Assembly (NCBI GenBank): GCA_902803185.1 | Contig: CADCOV010000260.1 | Coordinates: 1-15,458 of the forward strand | Reading direction: 5' to 3' | DNA from: an uncultured Eubacteriales bacterium | Lineage (GTDB): Bacteria > Bacillota > Clostridia > Peptostreptococcales > Anaerovoracaceae | Length of the DNA stretch: 15,458 nucleotides | In this document: piece by piece, positions 7,403 through 15,458 of the stretch | Layout of the letters: every line of letters starts with the position of its first letter | Position numbering within the stretch: the stretch's first letter is position 1 | The notes under the pieces: model-generated | Seen by the model: the letters and a program-made list of their open reading frames with translations, nothing else | Told to the model about the DNA's origin: nothing | Databases searched by the model: none | Program-made: the position numbers and the translations under genes

Positions 7403-9325
7403 TTATAAAATATTCTTCACATAGTCCGCGTACCGCTGCTGCAGCTCGCCGATCTTATCTGTCATAAGTGTCTGGAGCTCTGAGGCCCGGTCGTAGTCGC
7501 CGGTGTCCAGGGCTTCTTTGATCTGGGTCAAAATGGACTTCTGGGTCACGCCGTCCTTGGCGATCTGGTGGCGCAGCAGGTCGATCTCGCTCCACCGGTT
7601 GTCGTCGTAGCCGCCGGAGAAGGCGTCCGGCTGGTGGAGCTTCTGGCAGCTCCTGACCACGTCCATGTTGTTCGGGATGATCCGGTCGTGGAGCTCCGTC
7701 TTCCACTGGGAGACGATCTGCTCCCGGTAGGAGTCCAGGATCAGGTCGGTGAAGACGCCGCCCTGCTTCAGCACCTCCAGTTTCTCCGGATACTCATCGA
7801 AGGCCTTGATGTTCTCCCACACCGTCGCCGGCGCCTTGCCGAAGAGGCTGTCCCGCTCCTCCGGCGTGTAGTCCACGAAGACGTCCTTCTCGCTGCGGTA
7901 CTCCCGCTCCGTCTCCAGGTAGAAGTCCTCCTCCCCGTGCTGCTTGGAGATCGAAGCCTCCAGCTCCTTCGGGGTCTTCTCCGCCGTCAGGCAGGCTTTG
8001 ATGCCGTCCAGCATGGCCATGTGGGCCGCGGTCAGCACCAGGTAGGTGTTGCTCTTCGGGTTCGGCGCCCTGAGCTCGAAGCGGGTGGCCAGCGGGTTGT
8101 TCACGTCCCGGATCAGGCCCGCCAGCACCGTCCGGTTCCGGGACGGCTCCATGGTGGAGCGGCCCAGGGAGGTGACGATGCAGACCGGCGCCTCGTAGCC
8201 CGGCTTCAGCCGGTTCAGGGAGTCGTTGCTGGAGCTGACGAACGGGTTGATGACCTCGTAGTTCTTGAGGAGGCCCATCAAAGCGCCGTAGCCGATCGGG
8301 TTCAGGAAGTCCTCCGTCATGCTCTCCGGGGCGAACAGGTTCACGACCTTGCCGCTCTTCAGCTTCGCGGCCAGGCCCAGGTGGGTGTGCTCGCCGGATC
8401 CGGCCACGCCCGGGAACGGCTTGGCCATGAAGGTGACGTCCAGTCCGTGGAGGGTGAAGATGTCACGCACCACGTACTTGACCATGTTCTCGTTGTCCGC
8501 AGCCTGCAGGGCGCCGGTGTATTTCCAGTCGATCTCCAGCTGCTCCATCACGTGGTCGTAGTGGCCGGAGTGGCCCATCTTGGCTTTGACGCCGCCGACC
8601 TCCTTGTGGCCCATCTCCACGCCGAACCCGTAGCGGTCCAGGATGGCGAGGGTGTCCTCCAGGGCGGTCCTGACGTCGCCGTAGGTCCTCTTCCAATACT
8701 GCTCCTTCAGCACCTGGGCGGTGAAGAGCTGCTCTCTGTCGCCCTTGTCGTCCGGGGTCTTGACCCAGAACTCCAGCTCCGTGGCGCTGGTGAACAGGAG
8801 CTCCTCGATGTCCCCTGCGCTCTCCGCGCCCTTGATGTAGCGGAAGACGTACGGGTGGGCCTTCATGGCCGCGAGGATCTCCGCGGTGAAGTGATCCAGC
8901 GCTTCCTGCAGCATGACTCTGGAGCCGCAGCGGAAGCTGTCGTTGTGGATCAGGAAGGCCGGCAGCCGCAGGGTGCCCACCGGCAGCCCCAGGCGGTGGT
9001 CGATGTTGCGGTAGTTGTAATCCACGTACCAGTTCACGTCCAGATCCGGGATGATGTCCACCTTGGCGTTGTTCAGGGTGGCGATCTTCGGCAGGGCGAC
9101 GGAGGAGCCGTCGGTCTGCACGCCCGTGGTCAGCATCTTTTCCATATCTTCGAGGAAGAGCTTGACCGGGATCTTCTCGTCCGTGTCGTGGCCGCCGATG
9201 TCGATGCCCACAAAGGATACGTACTGCACCTCAGGATGAGATCGCAGGGTCTTCCTGATCTCTTCCGCACTGTGCTCCCCCGCCGGGATCGTAAACAGCA
9301 TGTTGTCGACATCGAATTGAAGCAT
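7403..9325 (-). CDS. Glutamine synthetase family protein, long divergent form
   Basis: This 640-residue protein is of the glutamine synthetase fold, which ligates ammonia to glutamate with ATP. By-eye alignment to E. coli GlnA gives the following. D72-G-S-S is the D50 loop, and ELEFW at 183-187 holds the E129/E131 pair. E242 and E264 match metal ligands E212 and E220, because VKYVV at 282-286 fixes the register. GSGEHTH puts H313 at H269. R372 and E378 in NRLKPGYEAP match R321 and E327, R398 matches R339, and FELR gives E417 and R419 for E357 and R359. Differences are a 14-residue insertion between E242 and E264, an 8-residue insertion between E378 and R398, Gly403 near the place of R344, and a C-terminal extension (about 450-640). 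It is not the usual GSI (about 445-470 residues) nor GSIII (no HNEVAP-type motif). The TTG 7 codons earlier is rejected because GGAGGG (9333-9338) serves this ATG. Confidence 0.87.
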   Translation of the reverse strand: MLQFDVDNMLFTIPAGEHSAEEIRKTLRSHPEVQYVSFVGIDIGGHDTDEKIPVKLFLEDMEKMLTTGVQTDGSSVALPKIATLNNAKVDIIPDLDVNWYVDYNYRNIDHRLGLPVGTLRLPAFLIHNDSFRCGSRVMLQEALDHFTAEILAAMKAHPYVFRYIKGAESAGDIEELLFTSATELEFWVKTPDDKGDREQLFTAQVLKEQYWKRTYGDVRTALEDTLAILDRYGFGVEMGHKEVGGVKAKMGHSGHYDHVMEQLEIDWKYTGALQAADNENMVKYVVRDIFTLHGLDVTFMAKPFPGVAGSGEHTHLGLAAKLKSGKVVNLFAPESMTEDFLNPIGYGALMGLLKNYEVINPFVSSSNDSLNRLKPGYEAPVCIVTSLGRSTMEPSRNRTVLAGLIRDVNNPLATRFELRAPNPKSNTYLVLTAAHMAMLDGIKACLTAEKTPKELEASISKQHGEEDFYLETEREYRSEKDVFVDYTPEERDSLFGKAPATVWENIKAFDEYPEKLEVLKQGGVFTDLILDSYREQIVSQWKTELHDRIIPNNMDVVRSCQKLHQPDAFSGGYDDNRWSEIDLLRHQIAKDGVTQKSILTQIKEALDTGDYDRASELQTLMTDKIGELQQRYADYVKNIL

Positions 9326-9332
9326 TGTTTTT

Positions 9333-9338
9333 CCCTCC
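9333..9338 (-). promoter_or_regulatory. Ribosome binding site that fixes the glutamine synthetase start
   Basis: GGAGGG lies 7 bases before the ATG at 9325. It falls inside the longer open frame that begins at TTG 9346, so the shorter protein is preferred. Confidence 0.8.
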
Positions 9339-9357
9339 TGTAGCAAAGTATTTCGGT

Positions 9358-12300
9358 CTATTCCTCATCGCCCTGATCGGCGGTATCGGTGTCGGTCTGC
9401 GTATCCGCGCCGCTGTCCGGCTGCGCGGCGTCCGGTTCCGTCGTGTCTGTGCCGCCCTGCGCCGCCTCCAGCTTCTTCAATGCGTCCTCCAGCTCGTCCA
9501 TGTATCTGCCGTAGGCAGCCCAGTCGCCGTCCTTCAGCGCGGCCTGGGCGTTGTCGTAGGCCGCGGAGGCCTTGGTGATGTAATCCGCGATGGTGCCGGT
9601 GCCGCCATCGATGACCGCATCCGGATCGCCGCCCGCATTGCCGTCCAGGCCGGTCCCCTCCCCGAAGAGGCTGATCAAAGCGTCGTTCAGGTTGGATTCG
9701 TAGGCGATCTTGTCGCCGTAGGCCACGATGACCCGTTTGACCTCCGGGATCGCGGAGTTGGAAGCCTCCAGGTAGATCGGCTCCACGTAGAGCAGGGAGT
9801 CCTCGATCGGCACGACGAACAGGTTGCCTCTCCGGTAGGTGGAGCCCTCCTGGTTCCACAGGGAGAAGTCCTGAGAGATCTTGGTGTTCTGGGAGATCTG
9901 GGCCTCGACCTGCATCGGGCCGTAGATCGTCCGGTTCTTCGGCAGGACGTAGAGCACCAGCTCACCGTAGTGGGCGCCGTCGTTCCTGGTCAGCAGGATC
10001 GCCGTCATGTTCTGCTTGGACTTCGGGGAATACGGCAGCATGCTGACGAATTCCGGGCCCTCCGTGTCAGGCAGGTCCACGACGAAGTAATTCGGCGTGA
10101 TCTTCTTCTCCTCGGTGCCGTAGATCTCGTGGGAGACCTCCCAGATGTCCTCGTTCTGGTAGAAGTTCTGCACGTTGTGCATGTGGTAGCGGGCGTAGAC
10201 GTCCGCCTGGATCCGGAACAGCGTGTTCGGGTAACGGAGATGGGCCTGCAGGGCCTCAGGCATCTCGCTGTAGTCCTTGAGCAGCGTCGGGAAGATCTTC
10301 TGCAGCGTCACCGCGATCGGGTCCTCCGCGTCCACCACGTAGTAGCTGACGTCGCCGTTGTAGGCGTCCACCACGACTTTGATGGAGTTGCGGATGTAGT
10401 TGGTGCTGCCGATCTCAGCGCTGTACGGCTCGGAATACGGATAGTAGGAGCTGGTGGTGTAGGCGTCCAGCATCCAGTAGAGCCGGCCGTCCGCCACGAC
10501 GCAGTACGGGTCATCCTCGTAGCTGATGTACGGCATGATCTTCCGGACCCGCTCCAGCACGTTGCGGTGGATGATGATCCTGGAGTCGCTCTTGACGTTG
10601 GAGGAGACCAGGAGCTTCATGCTCTGCTCCCGGATGGAGAAGAGCACGCGGTTCAGGAAGCCGAGCCGGATGCCGGCGGTCCCTTCGTAGCGGGTGTAGT
10701 GGTTGGCCTCGCCGTCCGGGTAGTCGAACTCATCCTCGTTGGTGTTCACGATGATGTAGTCGCCCGACAGCTCGCCGAAGTAGATCTCCGGCCGGGTGAT
10801 GGTGAGGGTCTCCGCATTTGTCGCCGGCGGGATGTCTTTGACGATGACGTCCGGCTGTCCGCTGGAGGTCAGCGTGTCGACCCGGGACACCGCGGCGCCG
10901 TAGCCGTGGGTGTACATCAGGTGGCGGTTCAGCCAGGTATCGTTCACCTTCTTCTCGTCCAGCTCTCTGACCGCCAGATAGGTCTGGGTGTACTCCCCGT
11001 TCACCATGTAGCGGTCCACGTCGGTGTCGTTGAAGGTGTAGTACTGCCGGATGCTCTGGGTCTGGTTGTAGAAGGTCTTGACCGGCTCGTAGTCGTTGAT
11101 CCGGATGTTGCTCACGGTCTCCGGGTTGTTCGCGATGTCCTCCGCCGCCAGAGAATTGGAAGCGGCGAAGGTGCGGCTCTCCACGTCATCGATGTCGTAG
11201 GCGTAGTTGGTGTACTCGATGTTGTTGGCCAGGTACTCCTGCTCCTTGTGGATCTCGTCCGGTGCGACGATCATGCTCTGCACCAGGGCGCCGATGCCCA
11301 TGCCGGCCGCTCCTGTGAAGATCATCAAAGCCGGTACGATCAGGAGGCGCTTGAAGTTCTTCTTGCGGACGGAGACCGCGGTGATGACCGCTCCGGCCAC
11401 CGCCAGCACCATCTCGATCCGGTACATCCACAGGGTCACGTGGATGTCGGTGTAGCCGGCGCCGTAGACCACGCCGGTATGGGTGTGGAGCAGGTCGAAC
11501 TGATCCAGGAAGGCGTGGGCCCCCAGCATCAGGAAGAAGACCACGCCCAGGAAGGTGAGCTGGGCAGAGGCGATCTTCATCAGCTGCTCGAAATTGCTCT
11601 TGGAAAGCTGGCGGCGCTCCGTGCTCCGGTTAAAGATCCGGCGCAGCGGGTCATCCTCCGACCCGTCGTCCACCGGGATTGCCTCTTCCTCTTCATAGAG
11701 GTCCGGGCTGTGCATCACCAGCAGGATCAGGTAGTAGATCACCGTCGCGATGACGATCAAAAGCACCAGCCCGATGATCATCTCATTCAGCCGGCTCAGG
11801 AAATCCAGCCGGAAGATGTAGAAGGAGATGTCCAGGTCGTACAGCGGGTCGCTGATGCCGAAGTCCGTGGCGTTCACGAACTGCAGCAGCTGGAACCACA
11901 GGTTGCTGACGAAGTACACGGAAGCGACCAGTCCAAAAAGGACAGAGATCACGACCGTGAAGCGGTTCAGCTTCTTGTGGTCCGTGACCTCGTGGGAGTT
12001 GATCTTGCTGAAATAGCCCTTCTTCAGGCGGGTCAGGTACAGCTGCATCAGCGCGGCGAGCACCACAAAAGCAGGCACACCGAACTTGAGCTGGGTGAAC
12101 AGCTTCTTGAAGAAGACGCTCACGTAGCCCACTTCCTTGAACCAGAGCCAGTCGGTCAGAAAACCGACCAACAAAAGGAATACCGCGAGGACGATGATCA
12201 CCGCCAGGATGACCAGCGACGCCCTGCGGCTCGCCTTCGGGTCCCGCGGTTTTTTGGCCGTCTTCTTCGCGGGATTCTTCTTGCCGAATTCTATCTTCAC
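9358..12300 (-). CDS. UPF0182 family integral membrane protein
   Basis: This 980-residue protein matches the UPF0182 (COG1615) family, whose function is unknown. After a basic N-terminus, seven hydrophobic helices are visible at about 28-50, 73-92, 114-136, 172-196, 247-267, 289-311 and 318-345. A large, probably extracytoplasmic domain follows. Family hallmarks include TDWLWFKEVGY (about 49-59), FGISDPLYDLDISFYIF (147-163), APDEIHKEQEYLANNIEYT (346-364), NEDEFDYPDGEANHYTRYEG and DGRLYWMLDAYTTSSYYPYS. The C-terminus has a helical segment containing KDGDWAAYGRYMDELEDALK, also usual for the family, and then an acidic, Asp/Thr-rich tail of about 30 residues. The start is GTG at 12298-12300 with GGAGG at 12307-12311. 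Length and motifs are complete. It lies 45 bp after the zinc-ribbon gene and 32 bp before the glutamine synthetase homologue, in an apparent operon. Confidence 0.93.
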   Translation of the reverse strand: MKIEFGKKNPAKKTAKKPRDPKASRRASLVILAVIIVLAVFLLLVGFLTDWLWFKEVGYVSVFFKKLFTQLKFGVPAFVVLAALMQLYLTRLKKGYFSKINSHEVTDHKKLNRFTVVISVLFGLVASVYFVSNLWFQLLQFVNATDFGISDPLYDLDISFYIFRLDFLSRLNEMIIGLVLLIVIATVIYYLILLVMHSPDLYEEEEAIPVDDGSEDDPLRRIFNRSTERRQLSKSNFEQLMKIASAQLTFLGVVFFLMLGAHAFLDQFDLLHTHTGVVYGAGYTDIHVTLWMYRIEMVLAVAGAVITAVSVRKKNFKRLLIVPALMIFTGAAGMGIGALVQSMIVAPDEIHKEQEYLANNIEYTNYAYDIDDVESRTFAASNSLAAEDIANNPETVSNIRINDYEPVKTFYNQTQSIRQYYTFNDTDVDRYMVNGEYTQTYLAVRELDEKKVNDTWLNRHLMYTHGYGAAVSRVDTLTSSGQPDVIVKDIPPATNAETLTITRPEIYFGELSGDYIIVNTNEDEFDYPDGEANHYTRYEGTAGIRLGFLNRVLFSIREQSMKLLVSSNVKSDSRIIIHRNVLERVRKIMPYISYEDDPYCVVADGRLYWMLDAYTTSSYYPYSEPYSAEIGSTNYIRNSIKVVVDAYNGDVSYYVVDAEDPIAVTLQKIFPTLLKDYSEMPEALQAHLRYPNTLFRIQADVYARYHMHNVQNFYQNEDIWEVSHEIYGTEEKKITPNYFVVDLPDTEGPEFVSMLPYSPKSKQNMTAILLTRNDGAHYGELVLYVLPKNRTIYGPMQVEAQISQNTKISQDFSLWNQEGSTYRRGNLFVVPIEDSLLYVEPIYLEASNSAIPEVKRVIVAYGDKIAYESNLNDALISLFGEGTGLDGNAGGDPDAVIDGGTGTIADYITKASAAYDNAQAALKDGDWAAYGRYMDELEDALKKLEAAQGGTDTTEPDAAQPDSGADTQTDTDTADQGDEE

Positions 12301-12334
12301 CGGGATCCTCCCGGCGCGGCTCTATGGCCGCGCC
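12301..12334 (-). promoter_or_regulatory. Two adjoining hairpins over the UPF0182 ribosome binding site
   Basis: On the minus strand an 8-bp perfect GC stem (GGCGCGGC with GCCGCGCC, 6-base loop, 12313-12334) runs directly into a second small stem CGGGA-GGA-TCCCG (12301-12313). The second stem holds the GGAGG and abuts the GTG start. The arrangement would partly hide the ribosome binding site. No T-run follows, so it is not a terminator. Confidence 0.45.
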
Positions 12335-12345
12335 TTACAGTAGTT

Positions 12346-14928
12346 CTATTTGATGTCCGTCACGGCTGTGACCCGGGCTTCCTTCTCGCCGGTGATCAGG
12401 GAGACGATGCGGGTGGAACCCTCATCCTCGCCGCCGTCCGTCGATTCGGTGGTCTTGACGATGAGGAAGTACTTCCCGTCGCTGCCCCTGAGCTCGCCGA
12501 TCCTGAGTTTGCTCATCTCGTGGGTCACGGAGCCGTCGCCGCTCATGGCGTTCACCTGCTTGTAGAGGTCGGACTCCTCATCGATCAGCTTGAGGACCGC
12601 GTCGTCGCCGTTGTTCATCCGCTCCACCAGCGAAGAGAAGTACTCGATGGTCGTGCCGACCAGCTCCTCGCTGAGGTTCACGGTCTTGCCCTCGTCGTTG
12701 GTGTAGAACTGGGTATCGATGAAATCTGCAGCATCAGACAGGCCGCTGACACCGTAATCCACGGAAGCGTCAAAGGCCAGGTCGGTGTTCTCCAGGATCT
12801 CCGTGATGTTGCCGTTCATGTTCCGGTCCTTCTGGGACTGGATCGCGTTCTGGATCACGGAAGTCTGCGGCGTCTTGTCCTCCGACGGCGGTTCCTCCGG
12901 GGTCTCCTCGTCGCCCTGGAAGATGGAGATGATCTTGTCCAGGCCGCCGCGGATGTGCTGCGCGATGGCGCTGTCCTCCGCAAAGACCAGGATGCCGGAG
13001 ATCACGACGCAGATCGCGAGCAGCACGATGATGATGTCCAGCAGGATCAGTTTTCCCTTTCCCTGGTTCTCATCATCGTCATCATCGTCATCGTCGCCAG
13101 CAAAGATATCAGTATAATGAAGGCTCTTCTTTCCCTCTTCCTGCTCCGCAGCAATCTTTCTATCCGCGGATCCGTCGAAGGGGGGCTGCTCTTCCTCTCC
13201 CGGGACTTCCACCGGGATCACCTCCGGCGCCGGCTCTTCGGCCGGGGCCTCTTCAGCCACAGGTTCCTCTGCAGGCGTCTCTTCGGCCGTCGGCTCCTCT
13301 TCCGGGATCTCCTCGACCACCGGTTCCTCTGCCGGAGTCTCCTCGATCACCGGCTCCTCTTCCGGAGCCTCCGCCGCCGGCGCTTCTTCGATGACAGTCT
13401 CCTCCGCCGGGACTTCCGGGGCAGCCGGTTCCTCTTCGAGGACCGGAGCCTCTCCGGTCTCGGCCAGGAGCGCATCGATGGCCGCATCCAGCTGCGCTTC
13501 TTCAGCTGCCAGCTCCGCAGCGGCGTCTCTGGCTTCCTTCTCGGCAGCGGCTCTGCTGATCAGCTCCTCCGCCGGGATCTCCGCAGCGGCAGGCTCTTCC
13601 GCCGGGGTCTCCTCGGTGACCGGCTCCTCAGCTGGAGCCTCTTCGGTGGCCGGTTCTTCCGCCGGGACTTCCTCGGCGACCGGCTCTTCCGCCGGGGTCT
13701 CCTCGGCGGCCGGCTCTTCCGCCGGGGTCTCCTCGGTGACCGGCTCCTCAGCTGGGACTTCCTCGATGATCGGCTCAGCGGCCGGCGCTTCTTCGGCGAC
13801 CGGCTCTTCCGCCGGGGCTTCTTCGACGATCGGTTCTTCGACCGGCGCCTCTTCGACGACCGGCTCTTCGACCGGGGCTTCTTCGATGACCGGCTCAATG
13901 ACCGGGGCCTCTTCGGCGATCGGTTCAGCGGCCGGCGCCTCCTCCGGCATCTCCGGGAGCTCCTTCAGGAGGTCTTCCTCGGCTTCCTTCGGCGCTTCTT
14001 CCTTGCGCTCGTGCTTCGGGCGGACGGACTTGATGGTCACGTGGGATCCAGCGTCCTCCGCCGGGGTGATCGGCGCCTGCGGACCGGTGCGCTCCCAGCG
14101 CTCCCTCGCCTGCTCCAGCTTCTCTTCCTTGGCGGCGAGCATCTCCTCCGCCTCGGATTCTTCTTTGATGCGCTGTCTCAGGCGCTCGTATTCCTGATCC
14201 AGGAGAGCCTGGAATTCTTCGCTCTTTCTGTTGAAGGTATAGAACTTGTCGATCTTCCTGTTCGGCTTCTCTGCGGCCGGCTGCTCCGCCTTCGGGGCCT
14301 CCGCTGCCTTCTCCGGCGCGGCGGCTGCCGGCGCAGGGGCAGGCGCCTCCTTTGCCTTCGCTTCTCTGGAAGCCTCCACCGCGGCCTTCGCCGCAGCCAG
14401 CTCCTCCAGGAAGGACTTCGGATCCGTCTCCTTCGGGGACTGGGCGTTAGCAACCGCGCTCGCCTTGGCGGCGGCCTCCTCCTCCGCTTCCGCGATGGCC
14501 ACCGGCACGAAGATCTTGTCCAGATCGTCGCCCAGCTGGCGGGTCTGGCGCTTCCTGTCGATGCGGGTGGTGGTGCCCAGGTTCCAGTCGAAGTCCGTGT
14601 CCTCGTCCCGGCTCTTATAGGTGGAGTCGCTGGTGATCTTGACGAAGAGCTCGTCCTCAGTCATGACCTCATCCTTCTCCGGCCGGCTCCGCTTCTGCTC
14701 GTCCATGACGGAGGACCAGTTGAAGACGTTGTCCTTCTTCGTCTCGACGTCGCTGGTATCCGTGGTCGGGAACCCGTCCAGGTCCCAGTTGAACCCGGTG
14801 ATGTGGAAGGACTTGCGCTGCGCCTTCGGCGCCGGCTTCTCCTCCGGTTCTATGGTCACCCGCGCGCCGCAGGCGCTGCAGAACTTATCCGTATCTCCCA
14901 GTTTCTTACCGCAATTCTTGCAATACAT
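12346..14928 (-). CDS. Zinc-ribbon protein with Pro-Glu-Ala repeat arm, one membrane helix and C-terminal extracytoplasmic domain
   Basis: This 860-residue mosaic protein has no recognised function. Residues 3-20 form a zinc ribbon (C3-x2-C6 and C17-x2-C20). Three short F-N/D-W motifs follow (46-48, 69-71, 113-115). A charged, Ala/Glu/Lys-rich helical region with coiled-coil character is at about 145-280. A run of about 13 copies of a 10-residue unit like [10 protein letters not shown] covers 329-456, then an Ala/Glu helix (457-495) and about six weaker copies (509-568). Eight Asp are at 612-619, one membrane helix at 627-650, and a C-terminal domain of about 210 residues. The N-terminus is presumably cytoplasmic and the C-terminus outside. 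The architecture recalls TcaA-like zinc-ribbon membrane proteins, but homology is not shown. Two adjacent ATGs exist; the second (14928) is chosen because GGAGG at 14934-14938 is 5 bases from it and only 2 from the first (14931). Confidence 0.85.
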   Translation of the reverse strand: MYCKNCGKKLGDTDKFCSACGARVTIEPEEKPAPKAQRKSFHITGFNWDLDGFPTTDTSDVETKKDNVFNWSSVMDEQKRSRPEKDEVMTEDELFVKITSDSTYKSRDEDTDFDWNLGTTTRIDRKRQTRQLGDDLDKIFVPVAIAEAEEEAAAKASAVANAQSPKETDPKSFLEELAAAKAAVEASREAKAKEAPAPAPAAAAPEKAAEAPKAEQPAAEKPNRKIDKFYTFNRKSEEFQALLDQEYERLRQRIKEESEAEEMLAAKEEKLEQARERWERTGPQAPITPAEDAGSHVTIKSVRPKHERKEEAPKEAEEDLLKELPEMPEEAPAAEPIAEEAPVIEPVIEEAPVEEPVVEEAPVEEPIVEEAPAEEPVAEEAPAAEPIIEEVPAEEPVTEETPAEEPAAEETPAEEPVAEEVPAEEPATEEAPAEEPVTEETPAEEPAAAEIPAEELISRAAAEKEARDAAAELAAEEAQLDAAIDALLAETGEAPVLEEEPAAPEVPAEETVIEEAPAAEAPEEEPVIEETPAEEPVVEEIPEEEPTAEETPAEEPVAEEAPAEEPAPEVIPVEVPGEEEQPPFDGSADRKIAAEQEEGKKSLHYTDIFAGDDDDDDDDENQGKGKLILLDIIIVLLAICVVISGILVFAEDSAIAQHIRGGLDKIISIFQGDEETPEEPPSEDKTPQTSVIQNAIQSQKDRNMNGNITEILENTDLAFDASVDYGVSGLSDAADFIDTQFYTNDEGKTVNLSEELVGTTIEYFSSLVERMNNGDDAVLKLIDEESDLYKQVNAMSGDGSVTHEMSKLRIGELRGSDGKYFLIVKTTESTDGGEDEGSTRIVSLITGEKEARVTAVTDIK
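13072..13095 (-). repeat. Poly-aspartate codon run
   Basis: Eight consecutive Asp codons (a GAT/GAC mixture, seen as a run of ATC/GTC triplets on the plus strand) lie just before the membrane helix of the zinc-ribbon protein. The mixed codons argue against simple triplet slippage. Confidence 0.8.
13225..13404 (-). repeat. Second block of the 30-bp coding repeat
   Basis: About six units of a 10-residue pattern ([40 protein letters not shown] and two weaker ones) are encoded here. The units are more diverged than in the first block and are separated from it by a non-repetitive Ala/Glu helix. Confidence 0.75.
13561..13944 (-). repeat. First block of the 30-bp coding repeat (minisatellite)
   Basis: About 13 tandem 30-bp units each encode a 10-residue unit of the form EE-A/T/V-P-A-E-E-P-V-x, in perfect phase with the reading frame. 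Several units are nearly identical in DNA, for example the two GCCGGGGTCTCCTCGG-containing copies around 13600-13740 on the plus strand. Copy-number change would keep the frame. Confidence 0.88.
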
Positions 14929-14952
14929 CATTTCCTCCCAAATCGAAGACCC

Positions 14953-15458
14953 CTACTGGATCTGCTTGTTCAGCAACTCTTCCGTGTACACGTTGCCGTA
15001 TTTGTCTGTCGCGGCGTCACGGCTGAAGTAGCGCAGCGGCAGTTCGATGCGGTCGCCCTCCTCCGCCTCAGGATCGGCCTTGGCCGGGGATGCTCCCGCA
15101 GGCTTCTGCGGCGGGTCCGCAGGCTTCGGCTCCGCAGGTTCTGCCGGAGGATCGAACAGGAACGGTTCCGCCTCCTTCGGCGCCGGCTTCTCCGGCACCG
15201 GGAGCTCCGTCACTGCCGGGGCCGCAGCCGCCGGGATGGCCGGCGCGGCCTGGATCGGCGTTTCGGCCGCCGTCTTGTTCTCCGCCGCCGCCTTGTCGGC
15301 GCTGATCAGCTCCTCCTGCTTCTGGTTCAGGGTGTTCACCTTTTCGTTGAGGTCCGTGATCTTGGAGTCGATCTCCTGCAGGACGTCACGACGGCGGACC
15401 GCCCGGCTGATCATGCGGATCAGCCATATGAGAATGATGAGGGCCAGCAAAGCCAGCA
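14953..15458 (-). CDS. Membrane-anchored coiled-coil protein, 5' end outside the window
   Basis: The frame is open to the end of the window (visible codons begin ..LALLALIILIWLIRMIS), so the true start lies beyond 15458; an internal TTG at 15450 is not needed as a start. The visible part of about 168 residues has a hydrophobic membrane helix, a basic stop-transfer stretch (RAVRRRD) and a heptad-like coiled coil (LQEIDSKITDLNEKVNTLNQ). A Pro/Ala/Glu-rich linker and a compact C-terminus (RIELPLRYFSRDAATDKYGN then VYTEELLNKQIQ) follow. The membrane helix comes first and the basic residues follow it, so the coiled coil and tail are probably cytoplasmic. The stop is TAG at 14953-14955, about 25 bp before the zinc-ribbon gene. 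I do not recognise the family. Its Pro/Ala/Glu linker resembles the repeat arm of its neighbour in composition. Confidence 0.7.
   Translation of the reverse strand, partial: LALLALIILIWLIRMISRAVRRRDVLQEIDSKITDLNEKVNTLNQKQEELISADKAAAENKTAAETPIQAAPAIPAAAAPAVTELPVPEKPAPKEAEPFLFDPPAEPAEPKPADPPQKPAGASPAKADPEAEEGDRIELPLRYFSRDAATDKYGNVYTEELLNKQIQ

Noticed and set aside
7568..9343. 591-codon plus-strand frame opposite the glutamine synthetase homologue
   Set aside because: Its composition is rich in Val, His, Leu and Arg with no family motif, and it mirrors the codon positions of the real gene. Similar shadows lie opposite cls (4398-6029) and serS (6245-7408).
9326..9357. Possible promoter between the UPF0182 and glutamine synthetase genes (AATACT and CTACA near the gap)
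   Set aside because: No -35 hexamer stands at a suitable distance and the gap is only 32 bp.
13225..13944. CRISPR array suggested by regular 30-bp periodicity
   Set aside because: The units are directly tandem with no unique spacers, and they stay in frame within a coding sequence.
13391..14197. Plus-strand Ser/Ala/Gly-rich 268-codon frame resembling a repetitive surface protein
   Set aside because: It is the antisense of the Pro-Glu-Ala repeat, so its periodicity comes from the same 30-bp unit. No start signal is visible.

Overview
The window is a contiguous piece of a GC-rich bacterial chromosome (by eye about 60% G+C), with every gene on the minus strand, so the genes read from high to low coordinates. 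The gene content suggests an anaerobic Gram-positive of the class Clostridia: an anaerobic ribonucleotide reductase pair behind an NrdR operator, a clostridial-type Orn/Lys/Arg decarboxylase, a UPF0182 membrane protein, a zinc-ribbon/transmembrane protein with a long Pro-Glu-Ala repeat, and strong GGAGG ribosome binding sites. The exact taxon cannot be fixed from the sequence alone. No tRNA, rRNA, CRISPR array, insertion sequence or phage gene is visible.

Layout in order of transcription. (1) 15458 to 6101 is a run of closely spaced genes: a membrane-anchored coiled-coil protein cut by the window edge, a zinc-ribbon protein with a 30-bp coding repeat and one membrane segment, a seven-helix UPF0182 protein, an unusual long glutamine synthetase family enzyme, and seryl-tRNA synthetase. 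The gaps are 18 to about 45 bp, so one transcript is likely. The run ends at a strong hairpin at 6032-6054. (2) 5981 to 1032 holds a second tight operon: cardiolipin synthase, an orphan family-5 (peptide type) substrate-binding lipoprotein, and a PLP-dependent amino acid decarboxylase. The gaps are 23 and 13 bp. It ends in tandem hairpins and a good intrinsic terminator at 884-913. (3) 707 to 1 is the anaerobic ribonucleotide reductase unit: a sigma-A-like promoter whose 16-bp spacer is exactly an NrdR box, then nrdG, then the first codons of nrdD.

How the parts fit. Unit 3 makes deoxyribonucleotides without oxygen and is very probably repressed by NrdR. Unit 2 joins phospholipid synthesis, a surface solute-binding protein and an amino acid decarboxylase, which is an odd but compact envelope/polyamine-type set. 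In unit 1 three genes of unknown role predict a membrane-associated assembly (coiled coil plus membrane helix, zinc ribbon plus repeat arm plus extracytoplasmic domain, and UPF0182), followed by two genes of amino acid and translation metabolism.

The points most worth a second look are the envelope trio and its expandable 10-residue repeat, the glutamine synthetase homologue with an insertion inside its metal-site loop, the NrdR operator pair, and the hairpins next to the ribosome binding sites of the two GTG-start genes.
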